Shown here: positions 1 to 8,065 of the stretch, one piece after another | Layout of the letters: each line of letters begins with the position of its first letter | Position numbering within the stretch: position 1 is the stretch's first letter | Assembly: GCA_026162565.1 (NCBI GenBank) | Contig: JAOEIQ010000010.1 | Span: forward strand, 62,001-126,000 | Length of the DNA: 64,000 bases | Source of the DNA: Flavobacteriaceae bacterium NBU2973 | GTDB lineage: Bacteria > Bacteroidota > Bacteroidia > Flavobacteriales > Flavobacteriaceae | Direction of reading: 5' to 3' | Notes under the pieces: model-generated | Told to the model about the DNA's origin: nothing | The model's database searches: none | Seen by the model: only the letters and a program-made list of their open reading frames with translations | Program-made: the position numbers and the translations under genes

Positions 1-287
1 GCATATAATGTTCCGTTCTTGTCAACTAGCGTAAAAGGATCAGTATGCCAATCTTGACCTTCAACAGGAACCACATCTGTATGTCCTGACAAAATGACTC
101 CACCATTTTTGGAAGGGCCTATTCGGCAATGTAAGGACGCTTTTGTACCATCTTCATTTGGTACTAGAGTTGTTTGTATACCAAAGTTTTCAATATAATT
201 CTGAATCCAATGAATAATACTCAAATTAGATTCGCCTCCTAAAACAGGAAAACTAACGAGTTTTGCTAAAATTTCTTTTACTGTCAT
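1..287 (-). CDS. M20 family deacetylase/peptidase (acetylornithine deacetylase-like), N-terminal part only
   Basis: The gene runs off the left edge; only the first 95 or so residues are present, starting at the ATG whose complement is at 285-287. The visible part is the start of an M20 metallohydrolase: a helical N-terminus followed by SGHTDVVPVEGQDW, the first metal-binding motif (His and Asp), and DPFTL, which are typical of ArgE-type acetylornithine deacetylases. These zinc enzymes remove an acyl group from N-acyl amino acids in the cytoplasm. It lies 140 bp downstream of the YfcC permease on the same strand, which suggests co-transcription and a role in using an imported acyl-amino acid or peptide; that link is inference. 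Substrate cannot be decided from the fragment. Confidence 0.8.
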   Translation of the reverse strand, partial: MTVKEILAKLVSFPVLGGESNLSIIHWIQNYIENFGIQTTLVPNEDGTKASLHCRIGPSKNGGVILSGHTDVVPVEGQDWHTDPFTLVDKNGTLY

Positions 288-330
288 ATTATATTTTTTG
301 TCATATAGAGTGATTTGCTTTTTGCAAAAT

Positions 331-412
331 GTATTTCGATACACTCAATAGAACTATCGAGATGTATAGTTCTCGATACAAATTTCTCTTTGATAAATTC
401 ACTCGAACTGAC
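331..412. repeat. Dispersed intergenic repeat (GTCAGTTCGAGTG ... TCGAGAACT type)
   Basis: The gap between the M20 gene and yfcC carries AGTTCTCGATACAAA at 368-382 and ACTCGAACTGAC at 401-412, the two ends of an intergenic element that I recognise from many flavobacterial genomes. A second TTTCGATACACTC copy lies at 334-346, so the element looks compound. Related shorter copies occur at 1901, 11170 and 60964. No coding potential is seen. Confidence 0.6.
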
Positions 413-427
413 TTTATGTTTTCATAT

Positions 428-1831
428 TTAATTATAACCAATAGCAACTGCTATTATTAGTGTGATTGCTGAAAGGATGAATATCGTTATAGTTACTGGA
501 AAAATAAATCGAAACCAGCGATCTAATGGTACACGACACATACTTAACATAGCAATGAGTCCACCAAGAGTTGGGTTCATTAAATTTGAAATACCATCAC
601 CAATTTGAAACGCTAAAATTGTAGTTTGCCTTGTAAGTCCGATAACCTCACCAAGGGGCAACATAACTGGTAGAGTAGCTAATGCTTGACCACTTCCTGA
701 AGGAATAAAAAAGTTGATAACACTTTGAGATATTGACATGCCTACAGCAGATAAATAAAGAGGTAATTCTTTTAAAACTTCAGATAAATGAAACGATATG
801 GTATCACTAATATGTCCCATTTCCATAAGGACTTTAATAGTAGTTGCAAATCCAACCATAAAAGCTCCAGGAGCAACATAAGCTACAGCTTTTAAAACCG
901 TTTCACTTATTCTTGTGGCTTTCATACCAGATATAATTCCAGTAGCCAAAGCAACCATCAGAAAAACAGCTGATATTTCGTTTATATACCAATTCCAATT
1001 AAATACGCCATATAATATAGCTGCCAATCCAACAGCAAAAGCTCCAACAACTAGCCAATTATTTATAGATATTGTATAGTCAGATAGTGGTTTAGATAAT
1101 ACTATACCATCTTCATTAAGACCTTTTCCTAGACTTCTATCTGAATTTTTAGAAATACGCTTTAAATAACGAACATTATAATAAGCCATAATACTTAAAG
1201 CTGAAAAGCATAGTATACTTCGTAATAAAGCTCCTGAAAATAATGGTAATTCTGCAATTTTATGACCAATACCAACTGTATATGGATTAATAGGAGACAG
1301 GCCAAAACCAATAGTGACAGCACCAACAGAAATTCCTGCGGCTAATACTAGATCACCACCAAGAGCCAGACTTACAACAGCTGCAATTGGAATCATAGCT
1401 ATATTATGCTCGTATCCAACAAAAACACCTAAAGCACCATAAATAAAAGTCATAATAATAACTGCCAAGTACTTTTTCTCACGACCAATTTTTTGGACAA
1501 AAGTTCCAACAGCATTTTCTATAGCTTTGGTTTCTTCCATAACACCAAACATGATGCCTCCAGAGAAAACCACAAACATAACCTCGATAGCAGCTTTAAA
1601 ACCTAAAGGAATGGCTTTAAACATATCTAAAAATCCAATTGGAGTACTAGGTATAATTCCATAAGAACCTGGAATTACACGATTTCTACCTTCTATTAAA
1701 ACGCGTTTAAATTCTCCAGCAGGAATAATATAAGTGAGTAGTGTTACAAATACAATAATCATAAACAACATGGTTACTGCATGTGGTATGCGTTCGTACC
1801 AATATTTAGTTTCAGGAGTTGTTGTTTCCAA
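428..1831 (-). CDS. YfcC family permease (AbgT/ArcD-like ion transporter superfamily)
   Basis: A 467-residue inner-membrane protein with roughly a dozen hydrophobic segments. The C-terminal half contains the family signature around NFFIPSGSGQALATLPVMLP and FQIGDGISNLMNPTLGG, the paired re-entrant regions of YfcC-type carriers, which are thought to move amino acids, peptides or C4-dicarboxylates; the substrate of this copy is unknown. Length agrees with the family (about 460-510 aa). The gene is followed on the same strand by the M20 deacetylase, so import followed by deacylation or hydrolysis is a reasonable inference. It is divergent from the Na+/alanine symporter, with 136 bp between the two starts. 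Confidence 0.88.
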   Translation of the reverse strand: METTTPETKYWYERIPHAVTMLFMIIVFVTLLTYIIPAGEFKRVLIEGRNRVIPGSYGIIPSTPIGFLDMFKAIPLGFKAAIEVMFVVFSGGIMFGVMEETKAIENAVGTFVQKIGREKKYLAVIIMTFIYGALGVFVGYEHNIAMIPIAAVVSLALGGDLVLAAGISVGAVTIGFGLSPINPYTVGIGHKIAELPLFSGALLRSILCFSALSIMAYYNVRYLKRISKNSDRSLGKGLNEDGIVLSKPLSDYTISINNWLVVGAFAVGLAAILYGVFNWNWYINEISAVFLMVALATGIISGMKATRISETVLKAVAYVAPGAFMVGFATTIKVLMEMGHISDTISFHLSEVLKELPLYLSAVGMSISQSVINFFIPSGSGQALATLPVMLPLGEVIGLTRQTTILAFQIGDGISNLMNPTLGGLIAMLSMCRVPLDRWFRFIFPVTITIFILSAITLIIAVAIGYN

Positions 1832-1900
1832 ATGAATTGTATTTGTTGAATAAAAGTGTCTAATTTAGGTGTTTTTTTTCTTGCAAACCAAAAATAGTAG

Positions 1901-1930
1901 CTGTCATATCGAGCGCAGTTGAGATATCTT
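1901..1930. repeat. Dispersed intergenic repeat copy (TGTCATATCGAGCGCAGT type)
   Basis: Between the divergent yfcC and symporter genes, TGTC..TCGAGCGCAGTTGAGA resembles the copy at 60964-60990 (TGTC..TCAAGCGCAGTCGAGA) and one arm of the palindrome at 11170-11233. It is a short non-coding element, probably a member of the same palindromic family. Confidence 0.5.
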
Positions 1931-1967
1931 TATTATTCCATTTCTTTTCATACATTTATAGTCGATA

Positions 1968-3374
1968 ATGGAATTAATCGATCAATTTTTTGCAGACTTT
2001 TCCTCTTATGCTTGGGGACCACCTTTAGTATTTTTATTAATTGGAGGTGGATTATATCTTTTAATTCTCTCAAAGTTTTTGCCTTTTAGATATTTAGGAC
2101 ATGCTATTCAAGTGCTTCGTGGTAAATATGATGATCCAAATGATCCAGGACAGATTAGTCATTTTCAAGCATTAACTACTGCGTTATCCTCAACTATAGG
2201 TATGGGAAATATTGCAGGAGTTGCTGTAGCAATTTCTGTTGGAGGACCAGGAGCCATGTTTTGGATGTGGATTAGTGCTATTGTTGGTATGTCAACAAAA
2301 TTTTTCACTTCTACATTAGCTATTATGTACAGAGGAAAGGATTCTGCTGGAGAATTACAAGGAGGTCCAATGTATTTTATCATGGAAGGTCTGGGTAAAT
2401 CTTGGAAGCCACTTGCAATTATGTTTTGTGTTTTTGGTATGCTTGGAGCACTTCCTGTTGTTAACGTCAATCAATTAACTCAAGCTATAAACGATATTGT
2501 TTTAATACCAAATGGAGTAGAAGTAGGTTTTACAACTAATTTGATTATTGCTATTGTTCTTGTTGTATTAACATCGATAGTTATGTTAGGAGGTTTAAAG
2601 CGAATTAGTAGCACAGCTTCGAAAATGGTACCAAGTATGGTATTGATTTACTTTGTGCTTGTAATGGTTATATTAATTTCAAACTATGAAGTAGTACCAA
2701 AATATTTAATGAAGATGGTAACTGATGCTTTTGCAGCTGATTATTATCCTGATGGTGAAATGATTGGTGCTAAATATTATCCAGAAGGAGAAAGTATTTT
2801 TGGAGGTATACTTGGTGCTTTGATTATGCATGGAATTCGTAGAGGTGCTTTTTCAAATGAAGCAGGTATTGGTACTGCACCTTTAGCTCATGGTGCAGCA
2901 AAAACAGACGAGCCAGTTCGCGAAGGTTTAGTTGCTATGTTGGGCCCAGCTATAGATACCATTGTGGTTTGTACACTCACAGCATTAGCAATTTTGGTAA
3001 CAGGAGTTTGGGAAACAACTTCTGATAATGGAGTAAGTTTAACAGCGTCAGCATTTGGAGAAACGATGCCAGGAATAGGGCCTTATTTATTAATGGTTTG
3101 CGTGTTTATTTTTAGTGTGTCGTCTTTATTTTCGTATTCCTATTATGGAACCAAATGTTTGTCATTTTTAATAGGAGCTGACAAAAAACATTACTATAAT
3201 TACGTTTATATATTGAGTATCATTTTAGCAGCAACTACACCTTTTAGTATGATGTTAAATTTAATAGATGGCGTTTTTGCTCTGATGGCTATTCCTACAA
3301 TGGTATCAACTATAATTCTAGCTCCAAAAGTGATAAAAGAAATTAAAAGGTATACTCAAAATAATTCACTATAA
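1968..3374 (+). CDS. Alanine/glycine:Na+ symporter family protein (AgcS/AlsT)
   Basis: A 468-residue polytopic inner-membrane protein with the hallmark sequences of the AGCS family: GMGNIAGVAVAISVGGPGA in the first third and FSNEAGIGTAPLAHGAAKT in the last third, where the conserved N, E and G residues contribute to substrate and Na+ binding. About eleven membrane segments are visible and the length is typical. It imports alanine, glycine or a related amino acid with sodium, as suits a marine bacterium. It ends 47 bp before acs on the same strand, so the two may share a transcript; the acs product handles acetate, a common end product of amino-acid catabolism. Confidence 0.92.
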   Translation: MELIDQFFADFSSYAWGPPLVFLLIGGGLYLLILSKFLPFRYLGHAIQVLRGKYDDPNDPGQISHFQALTTALSSTIGMGNIAGVAVAISVGGPGAMFWMWISAIVGMSTKFFTSTLAIMYRGKDSAGELQGGPMYFIMEGLGKSWKPLAIMFCVFGMLGALPVVNVNQLTQAINDIVLIPNGVEVGFTTNLIIAIVLVVLTSIVMLGGLKRISSTASKMVPSMVLIYFVLVMVILISNYEVVPKYLMKMVTDAFAADYYPDGEMIGAKYYPEGESIFGGILGALIMHGIRRGAFSNEAGIGTAPLAHGAAKTDEPVREGLVAMLGPAIDTIVVCTLTALAILVTGVWETTSDNGVSLTASAFGETMPGIGPYLLMVCVFIFSVSSLFSYSYYGTKCLSFLIGADKKHYYNYVYILSIILAATTPFSMMLNLIDGVFALMAIPTMVSTIILAPKVIKEIKRYTQNNSL

Positions 3375-3421
3375 GTTCGTATTTTAGTTGGCAATAACGC
3401 GTCAATCATCAAAAGTACAAC

Positions 3422-5362
3422 ATGCAGAGATTTCAAATAAATTCCTATCCAGAATACGAAAAAGCTTATAAGAGAAGTATTGAAGATCCAGAAGGATTTT
3501 GGGATGAAATAGCTTCGTCATTTGTTTGGAAGAAAAAATGGACTAAAACTTTAGAATGGGATTTTACCAAACCAGAAGTAAAATGGTTTCAAGGTGGACA
3601 GTTAAATATTACTGAAAACTGTTTAGATCGACATCTTGAAAAGCGTGGTAATCAAACAGCACTTATTTTTGAACCAAACAGTCCAAATGAGCCTTCACAG
3701 TATTTTACCTATAAAGCTTTGCACAGTAAAGTATGTGAGTTTGCTAATGTGTTAAAAGCAAATCATGTAAAAAAAGGCGATCGCGTTTGTATTTATATGC
3801 CTATGGTTCCAGAATTAGCAATCGCAGTTTTAGCCTGTGCTAGGATAGGAGCAGTCCATTCTGTGGTATTTGCTGGTTTTTCGTCTACTGCATTGTCTGC
3901 CAGAATTAATGATGCCAGTTGCAAACTGCTATTAACTGCAGATGGAGGCTTTAGAGGTGATAAAATTACACCTTTAAAAGCTATTGCTGATGAGGCTTTA
4001 AAGAGTTGTCCATCTATAGAAAAAACGATTGTATTAAAACGAACCGATTCAGATATTACCATGGAAGCCAATCAAGTTTGGTGGCATGATGAAATTAAAA
4101 AGGTAGACGATTACTGTCCTGCAGAAGTTATGGATGCAGAAGATATGTTATTCATTTTATACACATCTGGTTCAACAGGAAAGCCAAAAGGTATGGTTCA
4201 TACTTGTGGCGGTTATATGGTGTATACTGCTTATACATTTAGAAATGTATTTCAGTATCGATCTGATAAAAACGTGACTCTTGGCAGAGAAGCTACTAGA
4301 GCAGGAAAACATGATGTTTATTGGTGTACTGCAGATATTGGATGGATTACAGGACACAGTTATATTGTGTATGGACCTTTAGCGAATGGCGCAACTACAC
4401 TAATGTTTGAGGGCGTACCTAGTTATCCAGACTATGGACGTTTTTGGGAAATTTGTGAAAAACATAAAGTCAATCAATTTTATACGGCTCCAACTGCTAT
4501 TAGAGCCTTAGCAAAGCATCCTGTTAGTTTAGTTGAAAAATATGATTTAAAACATTTAAAAGTTTTAGGAACCGTTGGAGAACCTATAAATGAAGAAGCT
4601 TGGAATTGGTATAACGATCATATTGGCAACGGAAAATGTCCTATTGTAGATACATGGTGGCAAACCGAAACAGGAGGTATCATGATTTCGTCTTTGGCAG
4701 GTGTAACTAGTGATAAAGCTACTTTTGCTACCTTACCAATGCCAGGAATTCAACCTGTTTTATTAGATGAAAATGGTGAAGAAATAGAAAGCAATCCAGC
4801 TGAAGGCATTCTAGCTATAAAATACCCTTGGCCTTCATTAGCACGAACGATTTATGGTGATCATGAGCGATACAGAAACGTGTATTTCTCTGCTTACAAA
4901 GGAAAGTATTTTCCTGGTGATGGTGCTTTACGAGATGAATCTGGAAATTATAGAATTACTGGTCGCGTAGACGATGTGGTTATTGTGTCTGGTCATAATT
5001 TAGGAACTGCTCCCATAGAAAATGCTATAAACGAACATGAAGCCGTTGTAGAAAGTGCTGTAGTTGGTTACCCTCATGATATCAAAGGAAATGCTTTGTA
5101 TGCTTATGTAATTTTATATGATGGTTTTGAAGCCTCTGATGATTTATTACAATCTATAAAACAAAAAGTAGCCGATACTATTGGACCCATTGCAAAACCC
5201 GATAAAATTCAAATTACTGCCGGATTACCTAAAACACGTTCGGGTAAAATTATGCGACGCATTTTACGTAAAATTGCTAGTAAGGATACCAGTAATTTAG
5301 GAGATACCAGTACACTACTAAATCCAGAAGTGGTTAATAGTATTATTGAAAACTCTTTGTAG
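3422..5362 (+). CDS. acs: Acetate--CoA ligase (AMP-forming acetyl-CoA synthetase)
   Basis: A 646-residue cytoplasmic adenylate-forming enzyme that activates acetate to acetyl-CoA with ATP. The AMP-binding P-loop YTSGSTGKPKGMVHT, the acetate-pocket region WCTADIGWITGHSY, DTWWQTETGG and the hinge/C-terminal region RVDDVVIVSGHNLG are all present. The C-terminal KTRSGKIMRRILRKIA holds the catalytic lysine that sirtuins such as the CobB-like protein at 38700 typically deacylate. About 14 extra residues (about 280-296, between VFQY and DVYW) are absent from the E. coli enzyme as I remember it. The stop overlaps the end of the convergent Bcr/CflA gene by 20 bp. Confidence 0.95.
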   Translation: MQRFQINSYPEYEKAYKRSIEDPEGFWDEIASSFVWKKKWTKTLEWDFTKPEVKWFQGGQLNITENCLDRHLEKRGNQTALIFEPNSPNEPSQYFTYKALHSKVCEFANVLKANHVKKGDRVCIYMPMVPELAIAVLACARIGAVHSVVFAGFSSTALSARINDASCKLLLTADGGFRGDKITPLKAIADEALKSCPSIEKTIVLKRTDSDITMEANQVWWHDEIKKVDDYCPAEVMDAEDMLFILYTSGSTGKPKGMVHTCGGYMVYTAYTFRNVFQYRSDKNVTLGREATRAGKHDVYWCTADIGWITGHSYIVYGPLANGATTLMFEGVPSYPDYGRFWEICEKHKVNQFYTAPTAIRALAKHPVSLVEKYDLKHLKVLGTVGEPINEEAWNWYNDHIGNGKCPIVDTWWQTETGGIMISSLAGVTSDKATFATLPMPGIQPVLLDENGEEIESNPAEGILAIKYPWPSLARTIYGDHERYRNVYFSAYKGKYFPGDGALRDESGNYRITGRVDDVVIVSGHNLGTAPIENAINEHEAVVESAVVGYPHDIKGNALYAYVILYDGFEASDDLLQSIKQKVADTIGPIAKPDKIQITAGLPKTRSGKIMRRILRKIASKDTSNLGDTSTLLNPEVVNSIIENSL

Positions 5363-6542
5363 ATTTTATACTAAAAAAAACAAGTAAGCTCAATACACCA
5401 AAGATCGAGAAACCAATAAATATTGGGAGTACAGACGTGTCTATATAATTACCAATAAAATTGGCTATTGGCACTGCCATAACTGTTGATATAAACCCAT
5501 TAATGGCTGCGCCTATTCCAGCAATATGTCCCAAAGGTTCCATAGCTAAAGCGCGTAAATTCCCAAATAGAAAACCAATAGCAAAAAATTGTAAAGCAAA
5601 AAAAGTAATGAGTATTTCGATACTTGGGTTTTTACCAGACCAATACAGAGCTATATATAAAAATGAAATACTACAATAGGCTATTACTGCTGTATAGGCA
5701 ATTTTCCACATACCATATGTAACAACCAATCTGCTATTTAAAAAAGTCGCCAAACCTACAGAAATGGCTAAACTGGCAAATATATATGGAAATAAATCTG
5801 CTAAATTATATTGTTGTTCGAATATTTGTTGAGAGGTGCTTAAATACACCATAAATGATCCTGTTATAAAACCAGAAACAATAGTAAAAGCAACTGAATC
5901 TTTATGTTTAAAAAACTCTTTGGTGCCATCAATAAACAAACTCGCTTTAAACAATATTTTGTTATCATCCTTTAGCGTTTCAGATTGTCGCAACCAAAAC
6001 CATATCATAACCAAAGCGCCACATATGAGGTTGATATAAAAAATAGCTTTCCAATGATAAAAATTCAATAAAAATTGACCAAGAGTTGGTGCAATAACAG
6101 GAACAAGAATAAATACCATAACGATAATCGACATGATTTTTGCCATATAATCACCACTATAACTATCTCTAACCATTGCAATAGCAATAGTTCTAGGTGA
6201 CGATAAACCAATACCTTGAAGAACGCGACCAAAAATCATCATTTCGAAACTTTTGGTAGTCACACAAATAATGCTTGCAATTATAAATATGATAAACCCG
6301 ATGTATACAATAGGTTTTCTGCCAAAAGCATCAGATAAAGGACCGAAAATAAGTTGTCCAAAACCAAGACCTAAAAAAATCATGGTTATGAGTAACTGAT
6401 TATCGTTTGGATTACTAACATTTAATGATTTACCAATATCAGGAAGAGCAGGTAGTAAGGCATCGATAGATAAGGCCACAATAGACATTAAAGCTGCCAT
6501 TAAAACAACAAACTCAAGCTTAAAATGTTGCTGGTTTTGCAT
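5343..6542 (-). CDS. Bcr/CflA family multidrug efflux MFS transporter
   Basis: A 399-residue major facilitator with 12 predicted membrane helices. Motif A of the drug:H+ antiporters is visible as GPLSDAFGRKPIVYIG after the second helix, and the first helix contains the Asp and Pro pattern SIDALLPALPDI typical of Bcr/CflA proteins, which export bicyclomycin, chloramphenicol, sulfonamides or metabolites. It is the last of three leftward genes (NUDIX, PrsW, MFS) separated by 16 and 27 bp, so they are probably one operon. Its 3' end overlaps acs by 20 bp in convergent orientation. Confidence 0.9.
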   Translation of the reverse strand: MQNQQHFKLEFVVLMAALMSIVALSIDALLPALPDIGKSLNVSNPNDNQLLITMIFLGLGFGQLIFGPLSDAFGRKPIVYIGFIIFIIASIICVTTKSFEMMIFGRVLQGIGLSSPRTIAIAMVRDSYSGDYMAKIMSIIVMVFILVPVIAPTLGQFLLNFYHWKAIFYINLICGALVMIWFWLRQSETLKDDNKILFKASLFIDGTKEFFKHKDSVAFTIVSGFITGSFMVYLSTSQQIFEQQYNLADLFPYIFASLAISVGLATFLNSRLVVTYGMWKIAYTAVIAYCSISFLYIALYWSGKNPSIEILITFFALQFFAIGFLFGNLRALAMEPLGHIAGIGAAINGFISTVMAVPIANFIGNYIDTSVLPIFIGFSIFGVLSLLVFFSIKSTKSFQ

Positions 6543-6569
6543 GCCGCAAAAGTAAGTTAAAACTTAAGA

Positions 6570-7256
6570 CTAACCGTTGTTTTCAGAATTAAATTGCGAA
6601 CGTTTTTGGTGTTTTTTTATGGCTTTTCTCGATAGAACAATTCCAATAAAAAGTGAGACAAAAGCACCAACCCAAATACCAGGAATAAATTCTATAAATA
6701 AGAAAAAGTCGTAAGCGCCGTGAAATATAATAGCTAATACTAAACCTGATAAGTTTAATACAATTCTGTTATTAGAAAATTTGGCTTTTCCCATGTAATA
6801 ACCCATTAAAATTCCAAAAGTTGCATGAGCAGGAACAGCAGTAAATGCTCTTAAAATAGCTGTTGTAATTCCGCCATCAAGGACATAGAAAATATTTTCT
6901 GTGGCAGCAAAACCCATGGATACCAATAGGCCATAAACAATACCATCAAAAGGTTCGTTAAACTCTTTGTTTGGTTGCGCAAAATATCTCACAATAATAT
7001 ACTTACTAAATTCCTCAACAAGTGCCACAACAAAAAATGCTTTTATAAATTGTTGAAAGACACTAAACTTATTAGTTAATGGAAGAATAATATCTGTAAA
7101 ACCATATAAAATTGTTGTGATGATAATACTAACAATAGCGCCAAGTAAGAAGTTTTTTAAAAGAAAAGATTTAGGTTCTTTTTCATATATATCTTTAAAA
7201 TAGATGTAAATAATGATAATAAGAACAGGAGCAACTGCTAGTAATAATAAATACAT
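6570..7256 (-). CDS. PrsW family intramembrane metalloprotease
   Basis: A 228-residue membrane protein with about seven to eight helices and the PrsW (M82) motifs in order: EEFSKYIIV (paired glutamates), a GFAATENIFYV segment, AVPAHATFGILMGYY and IIFHGAYDFFLF, which supply the Glu and His residues thought to form the metal site. Family members cleave or bind membrane-anchored proteins such as anti-sigma factors (site-1 cleavage of RsiW in Bacillus). The substrate here is unknown; no membrane anti-sigma gene is adjacent. It follows the NUDIX gene by 16 bp and precedes the MFS exporter. Confidence 0.88.
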   Translation of the reverse strand: MYLLLLAVAPVLIIIIYIYFKDIYEKEPKSFLLKNFLLGAIVSIIITTILYGFTDIILPLTNKFSVFQQFIKAFFVVALVEEFSKYIIVRYFAQPNKEFNEPFDGIVYGLLVSMGFAATENIFYVLDGGITTAILRAFTAVPAHATFGILMGYYMGKAKFSNNRIVLNLSGLVLAIIFHGAYDFFLFIEFIPGIWVGAFVSLFIGIVLSRKAIKKHQKRSQFNSENNG

Positions 7257-7272
7257 GGAGTGAAAATACTAA

Positions 7273-7839
7273 TTATAATTGGTTTTGTATGTGTTGCAAA
7301 ACAAACTTGTAATAGTTACTGTTTGATGCTACAAAGTGATTGTTCTTATTGCTGTTATCTAATAAGGCTTCAAATTCGGGAATAGAAACGAGTTTTACTG
7401 CGGCTACTTCATGAGTATCAAATTTTATAGTATGTAATTCCACTGGTAATTTGGCTACAAACGTATAATGAAATTCATTATCTATAATACCATTATCATA
7501 GGTTTGAATGCATTCAAATACACCAATTTTTTTAAGGCTTTTTGCTATTATATCAAAACCTAATTCCTCTTTAGTTTCTCTTATAGCAGCAGCTTCTATG
7601 GATTCTCCAGCATCTACATGACCAGCAACAGAGACATCCCAAAGTAGCGGGCAAATAGTTTTACTTGCTGCTCTCTGTGCTAATAGTATTTTTCCATCAG
7701 AAGAATAAAACCAAATATGTGCCGTATTGTGATAATAACCTTTTGTATGAATAATTGATTTTAAAGCTATTTTTCCTGTCGGTTTTCCCTCTCTAGTAAC
7801 TATATCTATAAGCTCTTCTCTCATAAGTTCTTTTCTCAT
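7273..7839 (-). CDS. NUDIX hydrolase
   Basis: A 188-residue single-domain NUDIX protein. The NUDIX box matches G(x5)E(x7)REUxEExGU exactly around residues 75-97, with REtkEElGF as its core. The N-terminal part (EELIDIVTREGKPTG, HTKGYYHNTAHIW) places it near the YfcD / IPP-isomerase-like branch of the superfamily, but I cannot tell substrate preference. Two in-frame ATGs (7839 and 7824) are possible starts; the second fits the family N-terminus MREELIDIV better. First gene of a leftward operon with prsW and the MFS exporter. Confidence 0.88.
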   Translation of the reverse strand: MRKELMREELIDIVTREGKPTGKIALKSIIHTKGYYHNTAHIWFYSSDGKILLAQRAASKTICPLLWDVSVAGHVDAGESIEAAAIRETKEELGFDIIAKSLKKIGVFECIQTYDNGIIDNEFHYTFVAKLPVELHTIKFDTHEVAAVKLVSIPEFEALLDNSNKNNHFVASNSNYYKFVLQHIQNQL

Positions 7840-8065
7840 TGTTAGTATTTATTAACCTGTAACATTAGTTATATCTTTTGAAACATTCCTTATACTCCGT
7901 TTTTCTGATTGATAGTAAGTTGCGCTAGTAAGTAAATTATTTGAATAGAAGTTTTTTTTAAATAATGTTAACCTTAATCTATAATCAACACAAACTATAA
8001 ATACCAGTAGTAAAAGTATCATTATTACCACTTATATAAAATAACTATCAATTAAATTTTAGTAT

